Assembly: GCA_004296815.1 (NCBI GenBank)
Contig: SCVT01000397.1
Location: 1 to 20,455, forward strand
DNA from: Reyranella sp.
GTDB lineage: Bacteria > Pseudomonadota > Alphaproteobacteria > Reyranellales > Reyranellaceae
DNA length: 20,455 nt
Direction of reading: 5' to 3'
Position numbers and translations under genes: made by a program. Under the pieces are notes generated by a model. The model did not search any database. It was not told where the DNA came from and saw nothing but the letters and a program-made list of their open reading frames with translations. Below, one piece after another: positions 13,396 through 19,746 of the stretch. Positions within the stretch are counted from its first letter, which is position 1. The number at the start of each line of letters is the position of its first letter.

Positions 13396-14173
13396 AGACC
13401 GGCGCGCGCTTCTCGACGAAGGCCCGCGCGGCTTCCTTGTGGTCCTCGGTCTCGCCGGTGCGGATCATGCGCGCGGCCTCGCTGTCGAGCGCCTCGGAGA
13501 GCGTGCCCTCTTCAGCGATCTTCATGTTCTTCTTCACGTGCCACCAGGCCACGCGCGGGCCGGCCGCGAGCTTCTTGGCGAAAGCCATCGTCTCGCTCTC
13601 GAGGTTCGCATCGTCGACGACGCGGTTGGCGAGGCCGAGCTTCTCGATCTGCTCGGCGTTCAGGATCTCCGCCGTGAAGTAGAGCTCGCGCGCCTTGGCG
13701 GTGCCCACCAGCTTGTGCAGGAAGAAGTGCGAGCCGAAGTCACCGGAGAAGCCGACCTTGGCGAAGGCCGTGGTCATGCGTGCGCTCTTGCCGACGAAGC
13801 GCATGTCGGCGGCCAGCGCGATCGAGAGGCCGGCACCGGCGGCGACGCCGTTCACCATGGCGATGGTCGGCTTGCCCATCTCGTGCAGCAGCTCCGAGAC
13901 CTTCATGCGCTCGCGGATGTCGTGGACCTTATCCTCGTAGGTCTTCTCCTGGTCGCGGCCCGCGGCCATCGACTTCACGTCACCGCCGGCGCAGAACGCC
14001 TTGTCGCCCGCGCCGCGCACCACCACGCAGCCGATGCTGCGATTGCCCGCCGCTTCCTCGAGCGAGTCCGACAGCGCCGTCATCATGTCGCGCGACAGCG
14101 CGTTCATGGCGTCGGGCCGGTTCAGCACGATCTTCATCACGCCGTCCTCGACGGTCTTGATCAGGTGGGACAT
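13382..14173 (-). CDS. Crotonase-family enoyl-CoA hydratase/isomerase (PaaG-like residues)
   Basis: A 263-residue crotonase. KAFCAGGDVKSM (58-69) and NGVAAGAGLSIALAADMR (108-125) form the CoA-binding and oxyanion-hole segments. Position 117, where hydratases carry the first catalytic glutamate, is serine. Asp145 (FSGDFG) lies where the isomerase PaaG has its catalytic aspartate. This fits a double-bond isomerase or another crotonase reaction better than a classical hydratase. GGAG about five bases before ATG 14173 is a clear ribosome-binding site. The gene diverges from a second crotonase across a 114-base region holding an inverted repeat. The C-terminus ends FVEKRAPVFKG, as is normal. The substrate is unknown. 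Confidence 0.88.
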   Translation of the reverse strand: MSHLIKTVEDGVMKIVLNRPDAMNALSRDMMTALSDSLEEAAGNRSIGCVVVRGAGDKAFCAGGDVKSMAAGRDQEKTYEDKVHDIRERMKVSELLHEMGKPTIAMVNGVAAGAGLSIALAADMRFVGKSARMTTAFAKVGFSGDFGSHFFLHKLVGTAKARELYFTAEILNAEQIEKLGLANRVVDDANLESETMAFAKKLAAGPRVAWWHVKKNMKIAEEGTLSEALDSEAARMIRTGETEDHKEAARAFVEKRAPVFKGV

Positions 14174-14203
14174 CTCTCTCCTCCGGGATTGCGATTTGAT
14201 GGC

Positions 14204-14242
14204 GTTGCGGCGACTGTTTCCCAAACCAATCAGTCGCGCAAC
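14204..14242. repeat. Long imperfect inverted repeat between divergent crotonase genes
   Basis: GTTGCGGCGACTG (14204-14216) and CAGTCGCGCAAC (14231-14242) are complementary except for one extra base, separated by 14 bases. The spacer contains GTTT-CCC-AAAC, a nested smaller repeat starting with the last G-T of the left arm region. The region lies centrally between the two starts and could be an operator or a paired RNA leader for the minus-strand gene. Confidence 0.45.
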
Positions 14243-14287
14243 GGCATTCCGTCTTGCTGGGCGGAACCGGGCGGGAGGAGCCTGTCC

Positions 14288-15136
14288 ATGAAGTACGAGA
14301 CCCTGCTGACCGACCTCGCCGACGGCGTGATGACGGTCACCCTCAACCGGCCCGACAAGCTGAACGCCTTCTCCACGACCATGAGCCGCGAGCTGATCGA
14401 TTTCTTTGGCCGGGTGAACGCGATGGACGAGGTCCGCGCGATTGTCGTCACCGGGGCCGGCCGCGCCTTCTGCGCCGGCGCGGACATCTCGGGCGGCAGC
14501 GGTGCCTTCCAGGTCTGGAACGACGGCAGCAGGCCCGAGAAACGCGAGGCGACCGACTCGATCACGCTCGCGATCTTCAATTGCCTGAAGCCGATCGTGG
14601 CGGCCATCAACGGCGCGGCCGTCGGCGTCGGCATCACCATGTGCCTGCCGATGGACGTTCGCCTGATGTCGAGCGCAGCCCGCATCGGCTTCGTATTCAA
14701 CAAGCGCGGCATGGCGATGGAGGCCGGGAGCTGCTGGTTCCTGCCCCGCCTGGTCGGCATGCAGCAGGCTCAGGAATGGGTGATGACGGCCGAGCTGTTC
14801 GGCGCCGACGAGGCGCTGAAAGGTGGCCTCGTGCGATCGGTCCATGCGCCCGAGGAACTGCTGCCGGCGGCGCAGGCGCTGGCCCGCAACTTCGCGTCAC
14901 CAACCTCTTCCGCGGTGGCAGCGGCTGTGAACCGCCGACTGATGTGGAGTATGTGGGGCGCGCAGGATCCGCTCGATGCCGTCACGCTCGACTTGCAATG
15001 CGTCGGCCACCTCGCAGCCGGCGCCGACGCGCAGGAAGGCATCAAGTCGTTCTTCGAGAAGCGCGCGCCGGTCTTTTCGCTCAAGGCCTCGAAGGACATG
15101 CCGCCCTTCGGCCCATGGGTCAGGCAGACTTCCTGA
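14288..15136 (+). CDS. Crotonase-family enoyl-CoA hydratase/isomerase
   Basis: A 282-residue crotonase, slightly longer than usual because of an insert around residues 70-90 (GGSGAFQVWNDGSRPEKRE). FCAGADIS (61-68) and NGAAVGVGITMCLPMDVR (108-125) form the oxyanion hole and CoA site. Thr117 replaces the first hydratase glutamate, and Glu145 (MAMEAGS) supplies the second acid, in the position used by isomerases. The motif KRGMAMEAGSCWFLPRLVG is typical of a sub-group often annotated as enoyl-CoA hydratase or carnityl-CoA-like. GGGAGGAG ends eight bases before the ATG, so the start is secure. The last 17 bases overlap the convergent acetyltransferase gene. Sequence and length differ from the divergent neighbour, so this is not a recent duplication. 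Confidence 0.88.
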   Translation: MKYETLLTDLADGVMTVTLNRPDKLNAFSTTMSRELIDFFGRVNAMDEVRAIVVTGAGRAFCAGADISGGSGAFQVWNDGSRPEKREATDSITLAIFNCLKPIVAAINGAAVGVGITMCLPMDVRLMSSAARIGFVFNKRGMAMEAGSCWFLPRLVGMQQAQEWVMTAELFGADEALKGGLVRSVHAPEELLPAAQALARNFASPTSSAVAAAVNRRLMWSMWGAQDPLDAVTLDLQCVGHLAAGADAQEGIKSFFEKRAPVFSLKASKDMPPFGPWVRQTS

Positions 15137-15545
15137 CATACATCACGAAGATCTCGTCATCGGCTTTCAGCGACTTGTAGAGAGCCCGCGCGGCGACATT
15201 GTCCGGCTCGGTGCCGACCCACATTTCCAGGCAGCCCTGGTCGCGGCCCAGCGCCAGCATGGTGTCGAGCATTCGGCGCGCGATCCCCTGCCGCTGGCGC
15301 GCCGGCGTGACCGCGACCTCGTCGACATAGAGCTCGGTCGGGCGGCCGTCGGGATGACGGTGCACCATGGCGGCGACCTGCCCCACCACGAGACCGTGGT
15401 CGACGGCCACGACCAGGAGATGACCAGGGCTCGCGAGATAGCGCGCCAGCGTCGCGGCATCGATCGGGTGGTCGAACACCTCCTCGGCAACGCGCGCGAG
15501 CACCGCTTCGTCGCCCGGCTGGAGGTGCCTGATCTCGACGGTCAT
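15120..15545 (-). CDS. GNAT-family N-acetyltransferase (AAC(3)-I-like fold)
   Basis: A 141-residue single-domain GNAT protein. TELYVDEVAVTPARQRQGIA (70-89) is motif A with the acetyl-CoA pyrophosphate loop (R-Q-x-Q-G-I-A). TEPDNVAARALYKSL (112-126) is motif B with the Asn and Tyr common in GNATs. The arrangement ending in ALYKSLKADDEIFVMYV resembles AAC(3)-I-type acetyltransferases, whose equivalent end is ALYTxLGxxEEVMHF, but an antibiotic substrate should not be assumed. ATG 15545 overlaps the TetR stop by four bases (ATGA), so it is coupled to that regulator. The open frame runs further upstream to 15650 but would duplicate TetR coding DNA. Small-molecule acetylation is likely; the substrate is unknown. 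Confidence 0.82.
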   Translation of the reverse strand: MTVEIRHLQPGDEAVLARVAEEVFDHPIDAATLARYLASPGHLLVVAVDHGLVVGQVAAMVHRHPDGRPTELYVDEVAVTPARQRQGIARRMLDTMLALGRDQGCLEMWVGTEPDNVAARALYKSLKADDEIFVMYVRKSA

Positions 15546-16075
15546 CGCAGCACCGCCACGAGGGTCCGCCCGATCGCCGCCGGCGACTTGCGGCCGCGCC
15601 GATACCAGGTCGGCGTCCAGTTGAGCGCGCCGAGGAGCTGCAGCCGCCACAGGGTGCGGTCGGTGCCGCGCGGCAGCGGCAGGCCGGCGACCAGCTCGAC
15701 GAAACGCTTCTCGTAACCGTCGCGCATCGTCACCAGCCGGCGCTTCAGCACCGGCTCCAGGCGGCCGAGATCGGCGGTCATGACCGCGGCATGCGCGCTG
15801 TCGGCCAGCAGCGACTGCAGGTGGGCGACGCAGGCGGCCTCGAGGCGCCCCCAGGGCCCCCGCGCACGGGCGACCGCCTTGTCGACCGCGGCGCCGATCT
15901 CCGCCACCCCGGCCTCGTAGACCGCCGCGATCAGGTCGTTCTTCGAGGGGAAGTGATAGTACATCGAGCCCGCCAGCATGCCGGCCTCACCCGCAATGTC
16001 GCGCATCGACGTCGCCTCGAAGCCGCCTTTCGCGAAGAGGCGTGCAGAAACGGCCAGCAGGATCTTGCGGGACAT
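15542..16075 (-). CDS. TetR-family transcriptional regulator
   Basis: 177 residues. The N-terminal domain has ARLFAKGGFEATSMRDIAGE (11-30) and AGMLAGSMYYHFPSKNDLIA (31-50), a textbook TetR helix-turn-helix with the Y-Y-H-F-x-S-K signature. The C-terminal LGALNWTPTWYRRGRKSP resembles the end of regulators that sense acyl-CoA or fatty-acid-like ligands (KstR2/FadR-like group), which suits a crotonase/P450 neighbourhood. The start at 16075 has no ribosome-binding site, but TAGGAT lies six bases upstream on its strand, predicting a leaderless message. An 18-bp perfect palindrome starts 16 bases upstream and is the probable operator. The gene diverges from the P450-reductase pair and is followed by a coupled GNAT gene. 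Ligand identity is inferred only loosely. Confidence 0.9.
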   Translation of the reverse strand: MSRKILLAVSARLFAKGGFEATSMRDIAGEAGMLAGSMYYHFPSKNDLIAAVYEAGVAEIGAAVDKAVARARGPWGRLEAACVAHLQSLLADSAHAAVMTADLGRLEPVLKRRLVTMRDGYEKRFVELVAGLPLPRGTDRTLWRLQLLGALNWTPTWYRRGRKSPAAIGRTLVAVLR

Positions 16076-16081
16076 GGCGGC

Positions 16082-16110
16082 ATCCTAGCAACCAAACACT
16101 TGTTTGGTAA
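16082..16110 (-). promoter_or_regulatory. Candidate tetR promoter (leaderless)
   Basis: On the minus strand TTACCA (16110-16105), a 17-base spacer and TAGGAT (16087-16082) form a reasonable promoter. The -10 ends six bases before the tetR ATG at 16075. The spacer is filled by the palindrome 16091-16108, so the regulator would repress itself. Confidence 0.5.
16091..16108. promoter_or_regulatory. 18-bp perfect palindromic operator, TetR type
   Basis: ACCAAACACTTGTTTGGT consists of 8-bp arms ACCAAACA and TGTTTGGT around CT. It is the only perfect repeat of this length between the divergent tetR and P450 starts. The CAAAC...GTTTG arms resemble sites of fatty-acid-linked TetR regulators such as PsrA. 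It overlaps the -35 of the P450 promoter and the spacer of the tetR promoter. Confidence 0.7.
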
Positions 16111-16128
16111 GCGGCCGGACGCTAGCGT
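16100..16128 (+). promoter_or_regulatory. Candidate P450 promoter (leaderless)
   Basis: TTGTTT (16100-16105) and TAGCGT (16123-16128) are separated by 17 bases. The -10 ends five bases before the P450 ATG at 16134, and no ribosome-binding site is present, so the mRNA should start at or next to the ATG. The -35 lies inside the right arm of the operator. Confidence 0.5.
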
Positions 16129-16133
16129 CGCCC

Positions 16134-17357
16134 ATGGCTTACGTCTTCGACCTCGGCAATCCGGCGACCAATGCCGACCCCTTCCCCGAGTTCGCGCGCC
16201 TGCGCCGCGAGGACCCGGTGCACTGGTCGCCGGCGATGAAGGCCTGGATCGTCACACGCTACGCCGACGTGAAGCAGGTGGCGCTGAACAACCGCGAGAT
16301 CTCGGCCGACCGGCTGACGCCCTTCTTCAAGACCAACACGGAGTACCAGCGCGGCTCGATCGACAGCCTGGTGCGTTACCTCAACCACTGGATGGTGTTC
16401 CGCGATCCGCCGGACCACACACGGCTCCGGCGCCTGTTCAACAAGGCCTTCACACCGACGTCCGTGTCGAACCTCAGGCCCAACATCGAGGACATCGTCG
16501 GCCACCTGATCGACGGCATGGAGGCGAAGGCGCGCCGCGGCGAGACGGTCGACTACATCGCCGACTTCGCCTACCCGCTGCCCGCGTCGGTGATCATGGA
16601 CCTGCTGGGCGTTCCGCGCGCCGACCTGGAACGCGTCAAGGTCTGGTCCGACGACATCGCCCTGTTCATCGGCACCGCGCAGGTCGCGGGCAACAAGTAC
16701 CTGCGCGCCGAGGCTGGCGCCAAGGCGATGTCGGACTATTTCCGCTCCCTGGTCGAGGCACGCACGGCCGAGCCGCGCGACGACATGATCAGCCAGCTCG
16801 TGCTGGCGCGCGACGACCGCGACGTGCTCACCACCGACGAGATCATCGGCACCTGCATCCTGCTCCTGTTCGCGGGCCACGAGACCACGACCAACCTGAT
16901 CGGCAACGGCTTCCTCTACTCGATGAAGCATCGCGACCAGTGGGAGCGGCTGGTGGCCGATCCCAGCCTCGCGGCCACCGCGATCGAGGAATATCTGCGC
17001 TACGACGGCCCCTCCGGCGCGCTGGCGCGCGTGGCGGCGGCCGACCTCGATATGGCGGGCAAGACCATCCGCGCCGGTCAGCGTGTCTTCGCCTTCGTGA
17101 ACTCCGCCAATCGCGACCCGGAGGCGTTCGACGATCCCGAGCGCTTCGACATCGGCCGTCCCGTCAGCCCGCACATGACCTTCGGCCATGGCATCCATTT
17201 CTGCCTCGGCGCGCCGCTGGCGCGGCTGGAAGCGCAGATCGCCGCGGTTCGCCTCGCGGAGCGCCTGCCCAAGGTCGGGCTATGCGGCGGCGAGCCGGAG
17301 TGGCACGATTCGCTGATCCTGCGCGGCGTGAAGGCGCTCCCGATCAAACTCGGCTGA
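16134..17357 (+). CDS. Cytochrome P450, soluble bacterial class
   Basis: A 407-residue P450 without a membrane anchor, normal for bacterial CYPs. LLFAGHETTT (244-253) is the oxygen-activating I-helix motif with the acid-alcohol pair. E286-x-x-R289 (EEYLR) is the K-helix pair, and FGHGIHFCLGAPLARLEAQI (350-369) is the haem loop with Cys357 as the iron ligand. All required residues are present. ATG 16134 begins the family-like MAYVFDLGNPATNADPFPEF; the TTG 30 bases upstream lies in the operator and is rejected. It is divergent from tetR and followed eight bases later by an MDR reductase. No ferredoxin or ferredoxin reductase is here, so electrons must come from elsewhere. The substrate is unknown; acyl, terpenoid or steroid-like molecules would fit. 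Confidence 0.93.
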   Translation: MAYVFDLGNPATNADPFPEFARLRREDPVHWSPAMKAWIVTRYADVKQVALNNREISADRLTPFFKTNTEYQRGSIDSLVRYLNHWMVFRDPPDHTRLRRLFNKAFTPTSVSNLRPNIEDIVGHLIDGMEAKARRGETVDYIADFAYPLPASVIMDLLGVPRADLERVKVWSDDIALFIGTAQVAGNKYLRAEAGAKAMSDYFRSLVEARTAEPRDDMISQLVLARDDRDVLTTDEIIGTCILLLFAGHETTTNLIGNGFLYSMKHRDQWERLVADPSLAATAIEEYLRYDGPSGALARVAAADLDMAGKTIRAGQRVFAFVNSANRDPEAFDDPERFDIGRPVSPHMTFGHGIHFCLGAPLARLEAQIAAVRLAERLPKVGLCGGEPEWHDSLILRGVKALPIKLG

Positions 17358-17365
17358 GGAGAGAC

Positions 17366-18373
17366 ATGCGGGCGATGATCTGCCGCCAGTGGGGTGGCCC
17401 CGAAGACTTGCGCCTCGAGGACGTGCCGTCGCAGCCACTACAGGTCGGCCAGGTGCGCATCAAGGTCCGCGCCGCCGGCGTCAGCTTCGCCACCACCTTG
17501 GTGATCGCTGGCAAGTACCAGCGCCGTCCGCCCTTTCCCTTTGCCCCCGGCACCGAGGTCGCGGGCGTCGTCACCGAAGCCGACGCCGCCTGCAAGCGGC
17601 TCAAGGTCGGCGACGAGGTTGTGGCCGTGCTCGACTGGGGCGGGCTCGCCGAAGAGGCGGTCGCGCACGAGGTGAACGTCTTCCCCAAGCCGCGCAACCT
17701 GGGCTTCGTCGAAGCGATCCAGCTCGCGATCTCCTACCCGACCTCGGGCGGTGCGCTGACCTGGCCCGAGGCGCTGGACGTGCAGCGCGGCCAGACACTG
17801 CTGGTCCATGCTGCAGCGGGCGGCGTCGGCATGGCGGCGGTCGAGATCGGCAAGATCCTGGGCGCCACGGTCATCGCCACGGCGGGCGGCGCGCGAAAGA
17901 CGGCGTTCGCCAAGGCGCACGGCGCCGATCATGTGATCGACTATTCCAGCGCCGACTTCCGCGAGGAGGTCCTGAAGCTCACCGGCGGCCGCGGTGTCGA
18001 CCGCGTCTACGATCCAGTGGGCGGTGAGGTGTTCACGCAGTCGCTGCGCTGCATGGCGGTGGGCGGACGGATCTGCCCGATCGGTTTCGCCAGCGGCACC
18101 ATCCCGCAGATCCCGGCCAACATCCTGTTGGTCAAGACGCTCGCCGTGACCGGCTTCAACTACGGCTACTATGTCGGCTGGAGCCCGCACGATGCCCGCT
18201 TCGAGGAAGCGGAGCGGACGTTTGCCCTGATGGAGCGCATTCGCGGCTGGTGCGAGCAGGGCCTCTGCCGACCGCACGTCGACCGCACCTTCGCCCTCGG
18301 CGAGGCGGCGCAGGCGATGCGTGCGCTGCTGGAGCGCAGCGTCACCGGCCGCGTCGCGATCGCGATGGGCTGA
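17366..18373 (+). CDS. NADPH:quinone oxidoreductase-like MDR reductase (zinc-free)
   Basis: A 335-residue medium-chain dehydrogenase/reductase of the quinone-oxidoreductase type. The N-terminal GroES-like domain contains PGTEVAGVVTEA (61-72) and VGDEVVAV. LLVHAAAGGVGMAAVEIGKI (145-164) is the Rossmann glycine motif with AAxGGVG, then GADHVIDY. None of the structural zinc cysteines of alcohol dehydrogenases are seen, which puts it with the zinc-independent quinone/enoyl reductases. GAGGAGA before ATG 17366 is a good ribosome-binding site, and only eight bases separate it from the P450 stop, so they form one transcript. It could reduce the double bond of the P450's product or an enone intermediate. 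Direct electron transfer to P450 is unlikely, as no flavin or Fe-S site is visible. Confidence 0.88.
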   Translation: MRAMICRQWGGPEDLRLEDVPSQPLQVGQVRIKVRAAGVSFATTLVIAGKYQRRPPFPFAPGTEVAGVVTEADAACKRLKVGDEVVAVLDWGGLAEEAVAHEVNVFPKPRNLGFVEAIQLAISYPTSGGALTWPEALDVQRGQTLLVHAAAGGVGMAAVEIGKILGATVIATAGGARKTAFAKAHGADHVIDYSSADFREEVLKLTGGRGVDRVYDPVGGEVFTQSLRCMAVGGRICPIGFASGTIPQIPANILLVKTLAVTGFNYGYYVGWSPHDARFEEAERTFALMERIRGWCEQGLCRPHVDRTFALGEAAQAMRALLERSVTGRVAIAMG

Positions 18374-18742
18374 CTACTGTTTCTTCGTCAGCTTGCCTTC
18401 GAAGATGCAGTAGCCATCGAGCTTGATCTTGGAGTCGCCCTCCTTGATCTGGCCGATGACGTCCATCATGCCGCCGCCACCGACCATGGCTGCCGTCTTG
18501 ATCGCGCCGTTCTTGCCGAGGGTGGTCTGGAAGGTGCGCTCCGGGCGGCCTTCCTGCTGGAAGCGGCCCTTCACCTCGCCGTTGTCGACCGTAACGTCGA
18601 TCGTCATCTTGTAGGTCGGGCACTTGGCACCGCCGGTGCCCTTCTCGCCCATGCCGGTCCACGTGTAGACGACCGGCTCCGCCGACGCCGCACCGGCAAC
18701 CAGGATGAGCGCTGCAGCGCCCGCCAGAATCTTCAACATCAT
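18374..18742 (-). CDS. Small secreted (periplasmic) protein of unknown function
   Basis: 122 residues beginning MMLKILAGAAALILVAGAAS, a clear Sec signal peptide with a probable cleavage at ASA|E near residue 22. The mature part (about 100 residues) is rich in alternating beta-strand-like segments (VVYTWTGMG, YKMTIDVTV, GEVKGRFQQ, KIKLDGYCIFEGKLTKKQ) and has two cysteines (KCPTY, GYCIF) that could form a disulphide. No named family is recognised. GGAGG lies 3 bases before the first ATG and 6 before the second, so translation may start at 18739 instead. Its stop codon directly abuts the stop of the convergent reductase (no gap). A small envelope beta-barrel or lipocalin-like role is possible but not shown. 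Confidence 0.72.
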   Translation of the reverse strand: MMLKILAGAAALILVAGAASAEPVVYTWTGMGEKGTGGAKCPTYKMTIDVTVDNGEVKGRFQQEGRPERTFQTTLGKNGAIKTAAMVGGGGMMDVIGQIKEGDSKIKLDGYCIFEGKLTKKQ

Positions 18743-18850
18743 CTGCCTCCGGAAAGGTCCAGTTTCGAACGATCAGATTACGCACTTTCGCTGGGGAAAT
18801 CGCCAATTTGAAGGCATGCCCCGGGCGTTCACGCCCCCTGCGACACCTTT

Positions 18851-18862
18851 ACCCGGCCGGGT
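18851..18862. repeat. 12-bp G+C palindrome at the crotonase stop
   Basis: ACCCGGCCGGGT is self-complementary and touches the stop codon (18862-18864) of the minus-strand crotonase. It may help transcription end, but the stem would be short and no T-run follows. The rest of the 119-base gap (18743-18861) shows only the ribosome-binding site of the secreted-protein gene and a possible TAATCT -10 on the minus strand near 18777. Confidence 0.25.
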
Positions 18863-19692
18863 TATCGGCCCCTGAACTGCGGCTCCCGCTTCTCCAGGAA
18901 GGCCTTGATGCCTTCCTTCATGTCTTCTGTCTGCATCAGCGGCAGGAGCTGCAGGAAGACATGGTGAACGTGCTCATTGAAGGGCTCGTTCCATGCCATC
19001 CGCATCATTCTCTTGGCCGCCTGGATGGCGAGCGGCGCATTGGCAGCAATCTCCAGTGCGAGATCGCGGGCGGCGCCCATGACCTCGGCATCCGGTACGA
19101 CCCGGTTCACCAGGCCCATCTCGAGCGATTTGGCAGCGTCGAGTGTCCGGCCGGTGAAGATCAGCTCCGAGGCCTTGGCCCAGCCCAGCATGCGCGGCAG
19201 GTACCAGGTGCCGCCCGATTCCGGCAACACGCCGCGCTTGGCATAGGAGGCCGCGAGCTTGGCCGACTGGGCCATGACCCGGATGTCGGCGCCCAGCGCC
19301 AGGTCGAGGCCGTAGCCCGCCGCCGAGCCGTTCAGCGCGGCGATCACCGGCTTGTCCATGGCGTGCAGGACCGGTGGAGGCGTGTTGCGCAGGTCGATGT
19401 TGGTGGGCGTCGCGCCCGAGCCGACGCTGAGATTGTCGGTGCCCTTGCTTTGCGCCTCGAGATTCAGTCCGGCACAGAAGGCCCGGCCGGTGCCGGTCAG
19501 GATGACGACGCGCACGTCGCTGTCCTCGCTCGCCCGGACCAGCGCGTCGGTGAGCTGCTTCAGCATGGGACCAGAGATGGTGTTCATGCGCTGCGGCGCG
19601 TTCAGCGTGATCGTCGCGACGGCACCGTCGACGCCGTACAGCAGCTCCTCCGGCATTACCGAAGCTGTGGGCTGGGCCGCAAACTGGCTCAT
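18862..19692 (-). CDS. Crotonase-family enoyl-CoA hydratase/isomerase (third copy)
   Basis: A 276-residue crotonase with a roughly 15-residue N-terminal extension before the first strand. FCAGLNLEA (72-80) and NGSAAGYGLDLALGADIR (121-138) form the CoA/oxyanion region. Asp130 occupies the place of the first hydratase glutamate, and Glu158 (LPESGGTWYLPR) is at the second acid position, close to PaaG-like enzymes. The presence of two acids makes hydratase activity more plausible here than for the other two crotonases. AGGGGAGGAAAC before ATG 19692 is a strong ribosome-binding site. It diverges from the threonine aldolase gene with 54 bases between starts. C-terminal FLEKREPQFRGR is standard. It is not in one operon with the other crotonases. 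Confidence 0.88.
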   Translation of the reverse strand: MSQFAAQPTASVMPEELLYGVDGAVATITLNAPQRMNTISGPMLKQLTDALVRASEDSDVRVVILTGTGRAFCAGLNLEAQSKGTDNLSVGSGATPTNIDLRNTPPPVLHAMDKPVIAALNGSAAGYGLDLALGADIRVMAQSAKLAASYAKRGVLPESGGTWYLPRMLGWAKASELIFTGRTLDAAKSLEMGLVNRVVPDAEVMGAARDLALEIAANAPLAIQAAKRMMRMAWNEPFNEHVHHVFLQLLPLMQTEDMKEGIKAFLEKREPQFRGR

Positions 19693-19717
19693 GTTTCCTC
19701 CCCTTGGCGATTGCCGC

Positions 19718-19734
19718 TATGGTGGCGCAGGAGA
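19718..19734 (+). promoter_or_regulatory. Candidate -10 and ribosome-binding site for the threonine aldolase gene
   Basis: TATGGT (19718-19723), within a TTGCCGCTATGGT stretch that resembles the permease promoter at 12438-12450, is followed by AGGAGA (19729-19734). The site is 12 bases before the ATG at 19747. Unlike the leaderless cases, this gene would have a short leader with a ribosome-binding site. Confidence 0.35.
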
Positions 19735-19746
19735 TCAGTTCACACC

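Noticed and set aside
14204..14242. Inverted repeat as a mobile-element end
   Set aside because: There is no transposase, no target-site duplication and no partner copy in the window. The position between divergent starts favours regulation.
15791..18373. An 860-codon open frame on the plus strand
   Set aside because: Its first 500 or so codons are antisense to tetR and out of frame with the P450. Only the last part, from 17366, is the true reductase. Long empty frames are common at this G+C content.
13382..19692. The three crotonase genes as a recent tandem duplication
   Set aside because: They differ in length, catalytic residues, insert positions and strand, so they are separate old paralogues.
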